Source: Curtobacterium sp. 9128 (GTDB taxonomy: Bacteria; Actinomycetota; Actinomycetes; Actinomycetales; Microbacteriaceae). Taken from it: a DNA stretch of 64,000 bases. The stretch is taken from positions 1,550,001-1,614,000 of the forward strand of contig NZ_LT576451.1 in NCBI RefSeq assembly GCF_900086645.1, in the 5' to 3' direction. The position numbers and the translations under genes were made by a program. How positions within the stretch are numbered: position 1 is the stretch's first letter; each line of letters opens with the position of its first letter. Of the stretch, positions 1 to 8,560 are shown piece after piece. The notes beneath the pieces were generated by a model. It was given only the letters and a program-made list of their open reading frames with translations, made no database searches and had not been told where the DNA came from.

Positions 1-1017
1 CGCATCGAACCCGTCGACGGCGACACCCTCGGCAAGGCCGACGTCCCGCTGCCCGGTAGCCCGGGGACGAGCCAGAAGCAGCGGAACCGCTTCGTCCAGA
101 CCGTCGCCCGCGTCTTCATGAACCGCGGTGCCGGCATCGGCCTCGTCGTGATCGTCCTGCTGTTCGCGTTCGCGTTCCTCGGCCCGTTCGTGACCAGGTG
201 GGGGTACTCGCAGATCGACTACACCGCCTTCACGCAGCCGCCGAGTGCAGCCCACTGGTTCGGGACGAACGGCATCGGACAGGACGTGTTCGCCCAGACC
301 GCCCGTGCCATGCAGAAGAGCCTGCTCATCGGATTGCTCGTCGCGCTGTTCTCGACCGCCCTCGCGGCGCTCACCGGCGCGGCGGCCGGGTACTTCGGCG
401 GCTGGACCGACCGCATCGTGATGTTCTTCGTCGACATGCTGCTCGTGCTGCCGTCGTTCCTCATCATCGCGATCATCAGCCCGCGCATCCAGAACTCGGG
501 GTGGATCGTGCTCGTGGTCCTCATCGCGGCGTTCGGGTGGATGGTCACGGCGCGCGTCGTCCGCTCGATGACGCTGTCCGTGAAGGAGCGCGAGTTCGTC
601 CGGGCCGCGCGGTACATGGGGATCGGGCCGTTCCGGATCATCGTCCGGCACATCCTGCCGAACGTCGCGTCGTTCCTGATCATCGACGGGACGATCCAGG
701 TGGGCGCGGCGGTCCTCGCGGAGACCAGCCTCAGCTACTTCGGCTTCGGCGTGCAGCCGCCCGACGTGTCGCTCGGTACCCTCATCGCGCAGAACCAGGA
801 CGCGGCACTCACCAGCCCGTGGCTGTTCTACTTCGCGGCAGGCGCGCTCGTGATCTTCGCGATCGCGGCGAACCTGCTCGGCGACGGCCTCCGTGACGCC
901 CTCGACCCGACGTCCGCGACGGGCAAGAAGCAGAAGCGCACGGGTCGGAAGCGCGACCAGAACCAGGCCGCGGTCGACGCGGCGTCGATCACCACACAGG
1001 CGGGCGCCGGCGCATGA
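1..1017 (+). CDS. Peptide ABC importer permease, DppC/OppC type (5' end outside window)
   Basis: Inner-membrane permease of a dipeptide/oligopeptide ABC importer. The frame is open from base 1, and residues before the Met at 118 already look like an OppC N-terminal domain (RFVQTVARVF followed by a hydrophobic helix), so the true start lies upstream of the window and 118 is probably internal. About six membrane helices are visible. The cytoplasmic EAA loop that contacts the ATPase reads EFVRAARYMGIGPFRIIV. The C-terminus ends in a basic Lys/Arg/Gln-rich tail. The stop overlaps the ATG of the following ATPase (ATGA), so the two are translationally coupled. Substrate preference cannot be read from the permease alone. 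Confidence 0.9.
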   Translation, partial: RIEPVDGDTLGKADVPLPGSPGTSQKQRNRFVQTVARVFMNRGAGIGLVVIVLLFAFAFLGPFVTRWGYSQIDYTAFTQPPSAAHWFGTNGIGQDVFAQTARAMQKSLLIGLLVALFSTALAALTGAAAGYFGGWTDRIVMFFVDMLLVLPSFLIIAIISPRIQNSGWIVLVVLIAAFGWMVTARVVRSMTLSVKEREFVRAARYMGIGPFRIIVRHILPNVASFLIIDGTIQVGAAVLAETSLSYFGFGVQPPDVSLGTLIAQNQDAALTSPWLFYFAAGALVIFAIAANLLGDGLRDALDPTSATGKKQKRTGRKRDQNQAAVDAASITTQAGAGA

Positions 1018-3146
1018 GCACCACCACGACGAACACCGACGAGATCCTCCGCGTCCGCGACCTGCACGTCCGCTTCCCGACCCCTCGGGGCGAGGTGCAC
1101 GCCGTCCGCGGGGTGGACCTCGAGCTCCGCCGTGGCGAGGTCCTCGGCATCGTCGGCGAGTCCGGCTCGGGCAAGTCGGTCACGAGCATGGCGATCCTCG
1201 GCCTGCTCCCGGAGACCACCGTCGTCACCGGCTCGATCGACCTCGACGGGCAGGAGCTCGTCGGTCGCAGCGACCGGCAGATGAGCAAGCTCCGCGGGTC
1301 GAAGGTGGCGATGGTCTTCCAGGACCCGCTGTCCGCGTTCACGCCGGTGTACACGATCGGCGAGCAGATCGCCGAGACCGTCCGGATCCACCGCGACGTC
1401 ACGAAGCAGCAGGCCCGCGAGCGTGCGATCGAGCTCCTGAAGCTCGTGGGCATCCCGCAGGCCGAGAGCCGCGTCGACGCGTTCCCGCACGAGTTCTCCG
1501 GCGGCATGCGGCAGCGCGCGATGATCGCGATGGCGATGGCGAACGACCCCGAGGTGATCCTCGCCGACGAGCCCACCACGGCGCTCGACGTGACGATCCA
1601 GGCGCAGATCATCGACGTGCTCCGGACCGCGCAGCGGGAGACCGGCGCGGCACTGGTGTTCGTGAGCCACGACCTCGGCGTCATCGCCGGGATCGCCGAC
1701 CGGATCGCGGTCATGTACGCCGGACGGATCGTGGAGACCGCCAGCGCCGACGAGCTGTTCGCGCGGCCCCGGATGCCGTACACGATCGGCCTCATCGGCG
1801 CCCTGCCCAGGCTCGACGAGTCCAGCGGCGGTCCGCTCGTGCCGATCCCCGGATCGCCGCCGTCGCTCATCGGGCTAGCCGACGCGTGCCCGTTCGCCGA
1901 TCGCTGCCCGCTCGCTGCGGAGGCATGCCGGACGTCCGAGCCGGCGCTCGAGGTCCTCGACGTCGCGGCCGGCGTCCCCGGTGAGGCGCCGGTGGACACG
2001 AGCGTCCCGCACGCCGCCGCCTGCCACCGCACCGACGAGGTCGCGAAGGCCCACGCCGACGCGGGAGCGATCTTCACGCTGCCGTCGATCGACACCGCCC
2101 CGGCCGCGCATGTGCAGCGCGCCGACCGCGACCCCGTCGTCCAGGTCGAGGGGCTCACGAAGACGTTCCCGCTCGTCAAGGGCTCGGTCTTCCGCCGCAA
2201 GGTCGGCGAGGTCTATGCCGTCGACGGGGTCGACCTCGACATCCGCCAGGGCGAGACGCTCGGGCTCGTGGGGGAGTCCGGCTCCGGCAAGTCCACGACG
2301 CTGCACCAGCTGATGGACCTGGAGCGTCCCGAGGTCGGCACCGTCGAGCTCTTCGGCGCCCCGGTCGACACGAGCAAGTCCGGCACGAAGACCCTCCGCA
2401 ACCGGATCTCGATGGTGTTCCAGGACCCGGCGGCGAGCCTCGACCCACGCATGACCGTGTACGACGTGGTCGCCGAACCGCTGCGAGCAGTCGGAGCGAG
2501 TGCCGACCGCATCGCCGAGCGCGTGCCCGAGCTCATCGAACTCGTCGGACTCCGTTCCGCCGAGGCCGACCGCTACCCGCACGAGTTCTCCGGCGGCCAG
2601 CGGCAGCGCATCTCGATCGCCAGGGCGCTCGCCACCGAGCCGGAGCTGATCGTCCTCGACGAGCCGGTCTCCGCACTCGACGTCTCGATCCAGGCCGGCG
2701 TGCTCAACCTGCTCGCCGAGCTCAAGGCGCGCCTCGGCCTGTCGTACCTGTTCGTCTCGCACGACCTGTCGGTGATCCGGCACGTCGCGGACCGCGTCAG
2801 CGTGATGTACCTCGGCCGCACGGTGGAAGAGGGCGCGGTCGACGAGGTCTTCGAACGCCCGATGCACCCGTACACGGCGGCGCTGATGTCGGCGGTGCCG
2901 GTGCCCGACCCGGTGATCGAGCGCAGCCGGACGACGATCCTGCTCCCCGGTGACCCGCCGAGTCCCACCGAGCGTCGGACCGGCTGCCGGTTCCGGTCGC
3001 GCTGCCCGCTGTACGCGATGCTCCCGGACGCGCAGAAGTCGCGCTGCGAGGACGAGGTCCCCGAGAAGACGTCGCACCGCGGTGCGTCCGTCGACCACCG
3101 CGCGGCGTGCCACTACCCGGACCAGGTGGCGACGCTGACCGCGTAG
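1014..3146 (+). CDS. Fused double ATPase of peptide ABC importer (DppD-DppF type)
   Basis: Cytoplasmic energy-coupling subunit that carries both nucleotide-binding domains in one 710-residue chain. The first domain has Walker A GESGSGKS at residues 48-55, signature SGGMRQR and Walker B ILADEPTTALD. The second, in the C-terminal half, has GESGSGKST, SGGQRQR and IVLDEPVSALD. Each is followed by the Cys-containing oligopeptide-ATPase C-terminal extension (CPFADRCPL and CRFRSRCPL). Both catalytic sites look intact. The start overlaps the permease stop by 4 nt. Separate DppD and DppF proteins are usual in enterobacteria; the fused form is common in Actinobacteria. A 519-bp repeat-rich convergent gap follows. 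Confidence 0.95.
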   Translation: MSTTTTNTDEILRVRDLHVRFPTPRGEVHAVRGVDLELRRGEVLGIVGESGSGKSVTSMAILGLLPETTVVTGSIDLDGQELVGRSDRQMSKLRGSKVAMVFQDPLSAFTPVYTIGEQIAETVRIHRDVTKQQARERAIELLKLVGIPQAESRVDAFPHEFSGGMRQRAMIAMAMANDPEVILADEPTTALDVTIQAQIIDVLRTAQRETGAALVFVSHDLGVIAGIADRIAVMYAGRIVETASADELFARPRMPYTIGLIGALPRLDESSGGPLVPIPGSPPSLIGLADACPFADRCPLAAEACRTSEPALEVLDVAAGVPGEAPVDTSVPHAAACHRTDEVAKAHADAGAIFTLPSIDTAPAAHVQRADRDPVVQVEGLTKTFPLVKGSVFRRKVGEVYAVDGVDLDIRQGETLGLVGESGSGKSTTLHQLMDLERPEVGTVELFGAPVDTSKSGTKTLRNRISMVFQDPAASLDPRMTVYDVVAEPLRAVGASADRIAERVPELIELVGLRSAEADRYPHEFSGGQRQRISIARALATEPELIVLDEPVSALDVSIQAGVLNLLAELKARLGLSYLFVSHDLSVIRHVADRVSVMYLGRTVEEGAVDEVFERPMHPYTAALMSAVPVPDPVIERSRTTILLPGDPPSPTERRTGCRFRSRCPLYAMLPDAQKSRCEDEVPEKTSHRGASVDHRAACHYPDQVATLTA

Positions 3147-3340
3147 CCGCCGACACTCGATCGAGTGCGCAGAAGACGGGCTCACGGACGCGTCCGGACC
3201 CCGCCTTCTGCGCACTCGTCCGTCTGCGCTCCGTCCCCGGCACGAGCGGGCGGAATACCCGGGTCCCGTCGTGCGCCCGCCCCGGTATTTCGCCCGTTCG
3301 CGGGGCGCGGCGGCCGGCGGTCCGAAGGTGACCAAGTGCC

Positions 3341-3383
3341 GGACAGGAGGCTCGGTGCCGGACGCGCACCGAGCCTCCCGTCC
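3341..3383. repeat. Palindrome A, copy 1
   Basis: Arms GGACAGGAGGCTCGGTGC and GCACCGAGCCTCCCGTCC surround a 7-nt loop. It lacks a T-tract. Copy 2 is the same over at least 46 bp. Confidence 0.9.
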
Positions 3384-3600
3384 GCCCCGTGGTCGCGACC
3401 ACGCGCCGTTCGCGATCGAGTGCGCAGCAACGACGGCCGATGCTGCCCGGTGGTCGCCATTTCCGCGCACTCGGCGGGTGCGCGCCGGAACCGAGCGGCG
3501 GCCGGACGACGAGCGTCGAGCAGGTGCGACCCAGCGCCCCGTGACGCCGCCACTTCCGCGCACTCCTCCGCATGCCGGACCGCCGGACCGCCGGACCGCC

Positions 3601-3643
3601 GGACAGGAGGCTCGGTGCCGGACGCGCACCGAGCCTCCCGTCC
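3601..3643. repeat. Palindrome A, copy 2
   Basis: Identical in both arms and loop to the copy 260 bp upstream. It ends 23 bp before the stop of the CPBP protease gene and could act as its 3' hairpin. Confidence 0.9.
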
Positions 3644-3665
3644 GCCGCGCGGTCGCCGTCGGCGA

Positions 3666-4415
3666 CTACCGGAACAGCGCGGGGAAGGCGTGCGCCACCC
3701 AGGGGTACCCGACGAAGACGGCGGCGTCGAGGATGCAGTGCGTCACGATGAGGGGCATGAGCCGGCCCCACTTCGTGTAGATCCACCCGAACGCGATGCC
3801 CATCACGGCGTTCCCCACGAACGCACCGAAGCCCTGGTACAGGTGGTAGCTGCCGCGCAGCAGTGCAGTGGACAGGATGATCTGCCAACGCCCCCACCCG
3901 ATCTCGCCGAGGCGCGCGTACAGGTACCCGATGACGATGACCTCCTCCTGCAGCCCCGAGCGGATCGCGGAGAGCAGCAGGACGGGGATCGTCCACCAGT
4001 ACGAGTCGAGCGCAGCGGGGTTCACGTTGACCGTGAACCCGAGCGCACGGCCCGTGAAGTACAGCGCGAGCCCCGGGATCCCGATGCCGAGCGCGATGAG
4101 GACGGGGACGCCGATGTCGGACCCGGCCCGGATCCGGTCGATGCCCAGGCGCGACAGGTGTGGGCGGGTGGTGCTCCAGAGCAGGTAGCAGACCAGCGCG
4201 ACCGGGGCCAGGTCTACCGCGATGCCGACGAGCTGCCTCGCGAGGTCGACGTACTGCACCGTGGTCGTCGACGTGTTGAGCGCCGTGGACTGCTGCCCGA
4301 GCGGGGTGGTCTGCGACAGGTCGTCGATGATCTGCAGCACCGAGTAGAGCGCGCTGCCGCCCAACGAGAGCATCAGGACGATCGTGATCTCGACCCACGT
4401 TCGCCGTCGGCTCAT
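3666..4415 (-). CDS. CPBP (CAAX-like) family intramembrane metalloprotease
   Basis: Multi-pass membrane protein of 249 residues. Family motifs are present in order: the glutamate pair in LQEEVIVIGYLYARL, the His in LLRGSYHLYQG and the late His in VTHCILDA. These match the abortive-infection/CPBP intramembrane protease fold. The start is set by ATG at 4415 with GCAGGAG about 8 nt upstream; the open frame extends further but antisense to the typA leader. Substrates of bacterial CPBP proteins are mostly unknown; some process bacteriocins or signalling proteins. It is divergent from typA and convergent with the peptide-ATPase gene, so probably monocistronic. Confidence 0.85.
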   Translation of the reverse strand: MSRRRTWVEITIVLMLSLGGSALYSVLQIIDDLSQTTPLGQQSTALNTSTTTVQYVDLARQLVGIAVDLAPVALVCYLLWSTTRPHLSRLGIDRIRAGSDIGVPVLIALGIGIPGLALYFTGRALGFTVNVNPAALDSYWWTIPVLLLSAIRSGLQEEVIVIGYLYARLGEIGWGRWQIILSTALLRGSYHLYQGFGAFVGNAVMGIAFGWIYTKWGRLMPLIVTHCILDAAVFVGYPWVAHAFPALFR

Positions 4416-4447
4416 GTGCTGTACTCCTGCCACTTGCGAACTACCGG

Positions 4448-4453
4448 TAGACT
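4448..4453 (+). promoter_or_regulatory. Candidate -10 of typA (TAGACT)
   Basis: TAGACT overlaps the palindrome CTACCGGTAG (4441-4450) between the divergent CPBP and typA genes. It predicts a leader of about 77 nt for typA. Confidence 0.5.
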
Positions 4454-4456
4454 GGT

Positions 4457-4509
4457 GTGTCGGGCGTTCTGCCCGCGGGTGCGGTGTCGTGACGACGTCG
4501 GCCCGACAC
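4457..4509 (+). promoter_or_regulatory. Long-range stem in the typA leader
   Basis: GTGTCGGGC at 4457-4465 pairs perfectly with GCCCGACAC at 4501-4509. If transcription starts near 4460, most of this stem would fold the 5' end of the mRNA, ending about 14 nt before the ribosome-binding site. Function unknown. Confidence 0.4.
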
Positions 4510-4536
4510 TCTCCCAGAACCTGAAGGATGTCCTGT

Positions 4537-6459
4537 ATGGCGCTCGCCACCCGGTCCGACCTGCGCAACGTCGCCATCGTGGCACACGTCGACCACGGCA
4601 AGACCACGCTCGTCGACGCGATGCTCACGCAGACCAACTCGTTCGACGCCCACTTCGAGGGCGAAGACCGGATGATGGACTCGAACGACCTCGAGCGCGA
4701 GAAGGGCATCACCATCCTCGCGAAGAACACCTCGGTGCTCTACAACGGGAAGCACGCGACCGAGTTCGGCTCCGACGGCCCCATCACCATCAACGTGATC
4801 GACACCCCCGGCCACGCCGACTTCGGTGGCGAGGTCGAGCGCGGCCTGTCCATGGTCGACGGTGTCGTGCTGCTCGTCGACGCGTCGGAGGGCCCGCTGC
4901 CCCAGACCCGCTTCGTGCTCCGCAAGGCGCTCGCCGCGAAGCTCCCGGTGATCCTGCTCGTCAACAAGACGGACCGCCCAGACTCCCGCATCGACGAGGT
5001 CGTCTCCGAGTCGCAGGACCTGCTCCTCGGTCTCGCGTCCGACCTCTCGGACGAGGTCGACGACCTCGACCTCGACGCCATCCTCGACGTCCCCGTGGTC
5101 TACGCCTCGGGTCGTGCCGGTGCCGCCAGCCGCAACAAGCCGGCCGACGGCTCGCTGCCCGACAACGACGACCTCGAGCCGCTCTTCGAGGCGATCCTCC
5201 AGCACGTCCCGGCCCCGAAGTACGACGACGAGCACCCCCTGCAGGCGCACGTCACGAACCTCGACGCGTCGCCGTTCCTCGGCCGCCTCGCACTGCTGCG
5301 CATCTTCCACGGCACGATGAAGAAGGGCCAGACGGTCGCGTGGGTCAAGCACGACGGCACCGTCCAGAACGCCCGCATCACCGAGCTCCTCATCACCAAG
5401 GCGCTCGACCGCTACCCAGCCGAGTCCGCTGGTCCCGGTGACATCGTCGCCGTCGCGGGCTTCGACACGATCACCATCGGTGAGACCCTGACCGACCCCG
5501 AGGACGTCCGCCCGCTGCCGACCATCACTGTCGACGACCCGGCGATCTCGATGACCATCGGGACCAACACGAGCCCGCTCGTCGGCAAGGTCAAGGGCCA
5601 CAAGCTCACCGCCCGCATGGTCAAGAACCGCCTCGACAGCGAGCTCGTCGGCAACGTCTCGCTCAAGGTGCTCGACATCGGCCGCCCCGACGCGTGGGAG
5701 GTCCAGGGTCGCGGCGAGCTCGCGCTGGCCATCCTCGTCGAGCAGATGCGTCGAGAGGGCTTCGAGCTCACGGTCGGCAAGCCGCAGGTCGTCACCAAGC
5801 GTGACGAGAACGGCAAGCTCCAGGAGCCGTACGAGCACATGACGATCGACACGCCAGAGGAGCACCTCGGCGCGATCACGCAGCTCATGGCCGCGCGCAA
5901 GGGTCGCATGGAGAACATGACGAACCACGGCACCGGCTGGATCCGTATGGAGTTCATCGTGCCGTCGCGTGGCCTCATCGGCTTCCGCACGTCGTTCCTC
6001 ACCGAGACCCGCGGCACCGGCATCGCCAACGCGATCTCGCACGGCTACGCCGAGTGGGCCGGCCCGATCCAGACCCGCATCAACGGCTCCATCGTGTCCG
6101 ACCGCTCCGGTGTCGTCACGCCGTTCGCCATCACGAACCTCCAGGAGCGGATGACGTTCTTCGTCAACCCCACCGAAGAGGTCTACGAGGGCATGGTCAT
6201 CGGCGAGAACTCGCGCGCCGACGACATGGACGTGAACATCACCAAGGAGAAGAAGCTCACGAACATGCGTTCGGCGAACGCCGACTCCTTCGAGTCGATG
6301 ACGCCGTCGCGCCAGCTCTCCCTCGAGGAGTGCCTGGAGTTCGCTCGCGAGGACGAGTGCGTCGAGGTCACCCCCGACGCCGTGCGCATCCGCAAGGTCG
6401 AGCTCGACGCGCAGGCCCGGCAGCGCGCGTACGCCCGCCTGAAGCGCCAGGACGCGTAA
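4537..6459 (+). CDS. typA: Translational GTPase TypA/BipA
   Basis: Ribosome-binding GTPase of the EF-G/LepA class that aids 50S assembly and adaptation to cold or stress. The G domain starts at once: AHVDHGKTT (G1), the switch region near [22 protein letters not shown] (G3) and NKTDRPD (G4). Domain II, the EF-G-like domains and the BipA-specific C-terminal domain follow; the 640-residue length is normal. I chose ATG 4537 over ATG 4528 because AAGGA at 4524-4528 overlaps the earlier ATG but sits 8 nt from the later one. It is a single gene with its own structured leader; the M20 hydrolase begins 47 bp after it. Confidence 0.97.
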   Translation: MALATRSDLRNVAIVAHVDHGKTTLVDAMLTQTNSFDAHFEGEDRMMDSNDLEREKGITILAKNTSVLYNGKHATEFGSDGPITINVIDTPGHADFGGEVERGLSMVDGVVLLVDASEGPLPQTRFVLRKALAAKLPVILLVNKTDRPDSRIDEVVSESQDLLLGLASDLSDEVDDLDLDAILDVPVVYASGRAGAASRNKPADGSLPDNDDLEPLFEAILQHVPAPKYDDEHPLQAHVTNLDASPFLGRLALLRIFHGTMKKGQTVAWVKHDGTVQNARITELLITKALDRYPAESAGPGDIVAVAGFDTITIGETLTDPEDVRPLPTITVDDPAISMTIGTNTSPLVGKVKGHKLTARMVKNRLDSELVGNVSLKVLDIGRPDAWEVQGRGELALAILVEQMRREGFELTVGKPQVVTKRDENGKLQEPYEHMTIDTPEEHLGAITQLMAARKGRMENMTNHGTGWIRMEFIVPSRGLIGFRTSFLTETRGTGIANAISHGYAEWAGPIQTRINGSIVSDRSGVVTPFAITNLQERMTFFVNPTEEVYEGMVIGENSRADDMDVNITKEKKLTNMRSANADSFESMTPSRQLSLEECLEFAREDECVEVTPDAVRIRKVELDAQARQRAYARLKRQDA

Positions 6460-6493
6460 GCACCCGCACACAGTGCACGAGGAGGTCGAGGGA

Positions 6494-6499
6494 TACGGT
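6494..6499 (+). promoter_or_regulatory. -10 TACGGT, leaderless promoter of M20 hydrolase
   Basis: Seven nt separate the hexamer from GTG 6507. GAGGG at 6488-6492 is too far upstream to be a normal ribosome-binding site. Confidence 0.55.
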
Positions 6500-6506
6500 T
6501 GATGCC

Positions 6507-7700
6507 GTGACTCTCGACCTCCTCTCGCTGTACCAAGACCTCCACGCCCACCCGGAGCTCGGCTTCCAGGAGCACCGCACCGCCGGTGTCGTCTCCGCGA
6601 AGCTGCACGAGCTGGGCGGCATCGACGTGACCGAGGGCGTCGGCGGCACCGGCGTCGTCGGGGTCCTGTCGAACGGCGACGGTCCGGTCATCTGGCTCCG
6701 TGCGGACATGGACGGCCTGCCGGTGGAGGAGCGCACGGGCCTGCCCTACGCGAGCACCCACCGCGGCACCGACGAGACCGGCGCCGACGTCCCGACGATG
6801 CACGCCTGCGGCCACGACATCCACGTCACGTGGCTCCTCGGGACGCTCGAGCGCCTCACCGCGACGAAGGCCGACTGGTCCGGCACCGTCGTCGCCGTGT
6901 TCCAGCCCGCCGAAGAGGTCATCTCCGGTGCCCGGGCGATGGTCGACGACGGCCTCGTCGAGCGATTCCCGAAGCCCTCGATCGTGCTCGGCCAGCACTC
7001 CGCACCGGCACCGGTCGGCATGGTCGCGGTGGGTGCCGGTGCGGTGATGGCGTCGAGCGACCGGTTCGCCGTCACGTTCAACGGCCGCGGCGCCCACGGC
7101 TCGGCACCCCAGTCCTCGCTCGACCCCGTCGTCACGGCGGCGTCGGCGGTCGTGCGGCTGCAGACGATCGTCTCCCGCGAGACCTCCCCGAGCGACGCTG
7201 GTGTCGTGACCGTCGGGAGCTTCCACGCCGGAAGTCGGGCGAACATCATCCCCGACAAGGCGGTCATCGAGATCTCGACGCGGGCGCGCAACGAGGAGAC
7301 CCGCGGCCGCATCATCGACTCGATCGAGCGCATCGTCCGCGCCGAGAGCCAGGCGGGTGGCCTGCCCGAGCCGACGATCGAGCGGTTCCCGGGTGCCGAC
7401 GTCCTCGTGAACGACCCGGAGCAGGCCGCCAAGGTCCTCGATGCCCTCCGTCCGGCGGTCCCGAACGCCGTCGACCTGGAGTCCGGCCTCGCGATGGCGT
7501 CGGAGGACGTGGGGCAGCTCGCCACGGCCGCAGGCGTGCCGATCGTGTACTGGTTCACGGGCATCACCGACCCGGAGCTGTTCCGTCGCGGCGAGGACAT
7601 CCCGAGCAACCACTCGCCGTTCTACGCGCCGCAGGCGGAGACCGCGATCCCGGTGGGCGTCGACGCGCTCGTCGCGGCCGCGCGCGCCTACCTGCGCTGA
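6507..7700 (+). CDS. M20 family amidohydrolase/peptidase
   Basis: Cytoplasmic metal-dependent hydrolase of 397 residues, in the HipO/AbgB/IAA-amino-acid hydrolase group that cleaves N-acyl amino acids or related amides. Visible motifs are DLHAHPELGFQE near the N-terminus, WLRADMDGLPVEE, MHACGHDIHVTWLLG and QPAEEVISGARAMVDDG, matching the metal-binding Cys/His/Glu pattern of this subfamily. A dimerisation domain lies in the middle and a conserved His at the end (NHSPFYAP). GTG 6507 is selected because the family motif follows at once and a -10 hexamer sits just upstream; the frame is open further back inside typA. The exact substrate is unknown. Confidence 0.9.
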   Translation: MTLDLLSLYQDLHAHPELGFQEHRTAGVVSAKLHELGGIDVTEGVGGTGVVGVLSNGDGPVIWLRADMDGLPVEERTGLPYASTHRGTDETGADVPTMHACGHDIHVTWLLGTLERLTATKADWSGTVVAVFQPAEEVISGARAMVDDGLVERFPKPSIVLGQHSAPAPVGMVAVGAGAVMASSDRFAVTFNGRGAHGSAPQSSLDPVVTAASAVVRLQTIVSRETSPSDAGVVTVGSFHAGSRANIIPDKAVIEISTRARNEETRGRIIDSIERIVRAESQAGGLPEPTIERFPGADVLVNDPEQAAKVLDALRPAVPNAVDLESGLAMASEDVGQLATAAGVPIVYWFTGITDPELFRRGEDIPSNHSPFYAPQAETAIPVGVDALVAAARAYLR

Positions 7701-7974
7701 CGCGCGTTCCTTCCCACAACGCCCGCATTGGGAAGCGGTTTCGCGCGTAGGGGGTCGAAAGAACTGACCCCCTACGCGCGTTCCGACCTCCTACGCGCGT
7801 TTTGACCCACCACACCACCGGACCGGACGGGAGGCTCGGGTCGCGCCCGGCAGGGACGTGAGACTCCCAGGGAACTCGCGCCGAGCCTCTCCCCACCGGC
7901 ACGGCCTGAGCGCCGCTGGCGCGTCGCTCAGGAACCGGCGGCGTGGGCCCAGGCTGACCCGTTAGCTTGTCCGC
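7701..7974. repeat. Intergenic region with repeat B and degenerate palindrome A
   Basis: CGCGCGTAGGGGGTC (7742-7756) is inverted at 7766-7780, and a third CCTACGCGCG lies at 7790-7799. The same layout recurs at 19861-19942. A weak palindrome A follows (GGACGGGAGGCTCGG from 7825, CCGAGCCTC near 7881) with a long unmatched centre. The last 15 bp carry the promoter of the lipoprotein gene. Confidence 0.8.
7963..7968 (+). promoter_or_regulatory. -10 TAGCTT, leaderless promoter of lipoprotein gene
   Basis: Exactly 6 nt precede ATG 7975 and there is no Shine-Dalgarno sequence. Confidence 0.55.
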
Positions 7975-8520
7975 ATGCGCAACGCCATCCGCACCCCGCT
8001 CGTGGCCGCCGTGGCGGCCGGCATCGCCCTGGCCGGGCTCACCGGCTGCTCCTCGGACACCCTGAAGCAGGCGACGGACCTCGGGTCCTCGGTGGCCTCG
8101 GACGTCAGCGAGCACGTGCAGGGGATCGACGGCTCCGCGATCGAGCAGGGCATGTCGAACATCGCCGGCGGCATCGACGGCGCGCTTGACACCGCGCTGA
8201 AGGGCGCGAACGTGACGTCCGACGGCAAGGTCCCCGAGGGGTTCCCGACCGCAGCGGTGCCGCTCGTCGACGGGACGGTGCTCGGCGGTGGGACGGGGCC
8301 GAACGGGTCCGGCTGGGTGGTGCAGGTGCAGGCCGCCGGGGTGGACGACTTCGCCGCGGCCGCGCAGCAGCTCACCGACGCCGGGTTCACCGAGTCGGCG
8401 AAGCGGTCGGACACGTCGAGTGCGTTCGGGATCTTCCGGAGCGACGACCACCGGGTCGTCCTGACCTTCTCGAAGTCGGACGCCGGGGCGACCGCGACCT
8501 ACATCGTCACCCCGCGCTAG
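7975..8520 (+). CDS. Secreted lipoprotein of unknown function
   Basis: 181 residues. A basic start (MRNAIRTP), a hydrophobic stretch and the lipobox LTGC give a clear lipoprotein signal, with lipidation expected at Cys24. The mature part begins with Ser and charged residues, then a small domain containing GSGWVVQVQA and DDHRVVLTFSKSD. I recognise no named domain. It lies alone between the M20 hydrolase and the MshB-like gene, with its own promoter. It is probably anchored to the outer face of the membrane; no enzyme motif is visible. Confidence 0.85.
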   Translation: MRNAIRTPLVAAVAAGIALAGLTGCSSDTLKQATDLGSSVASDVSEHVQGIDGSAIEQGMSNIAGGIDGALDTALKGANVTSDGKVPEGFPTAAVPLVDGTVLGGGTGPNGSGWVVQVQAAGVDDFAAAAQQLTDAGFTESAKRSDTSSAFGIFRSDDHRVVLTFSKSDAGATATYIVTPR

Positions 8521-8546
8521 GCAGGCCTCGTCCGGCAAGGGTCCCG

Positions 8547-8552
8547 TACGCT
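8547..8552 (+). promoter_or_regulatory. -10 TACGCT, promoter of mshB-like gene
   Basis: Eight nt separate the hexamer from ATG 8561. There is no ribosome-binding site. Confidence 0.45.
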
Positions 8553-8560
8553 TGGACCCG

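Larger units (their letters stand above)
3147..3665. repeat. 519-bp convergent intergenic region packed with inverted repeats
   Basis: No credible gene is seen. The region holds, in order: an inverted pair CGAGTGCGCAGAAG (3162-3175) and CTTCTGCGCACTCG (3205-3218); arms CGAGCGGGCGGAATACC (3244-3260) and GGTATTTCGCCCGTTCG (3284-3300); palindrome A at 3341-3383; another CGAGTGCGCAG near 3417; two more CGCACTC words near 3466 and 3557; an 8-bp GGACCGCC tandem near 3576-3600; and a second, identical copy of palindrome A at 3601-3643. It separates the 3' ends of the peptide-ATPase and CPBP protease genes. Confidence 0.85.

Noticed and set aside
3341..3643. Possible CRISPR array from repeated 40-bp palindromes
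   Set aside because: Only two copies 260 bp apart with no regular spacers and no cas genes.
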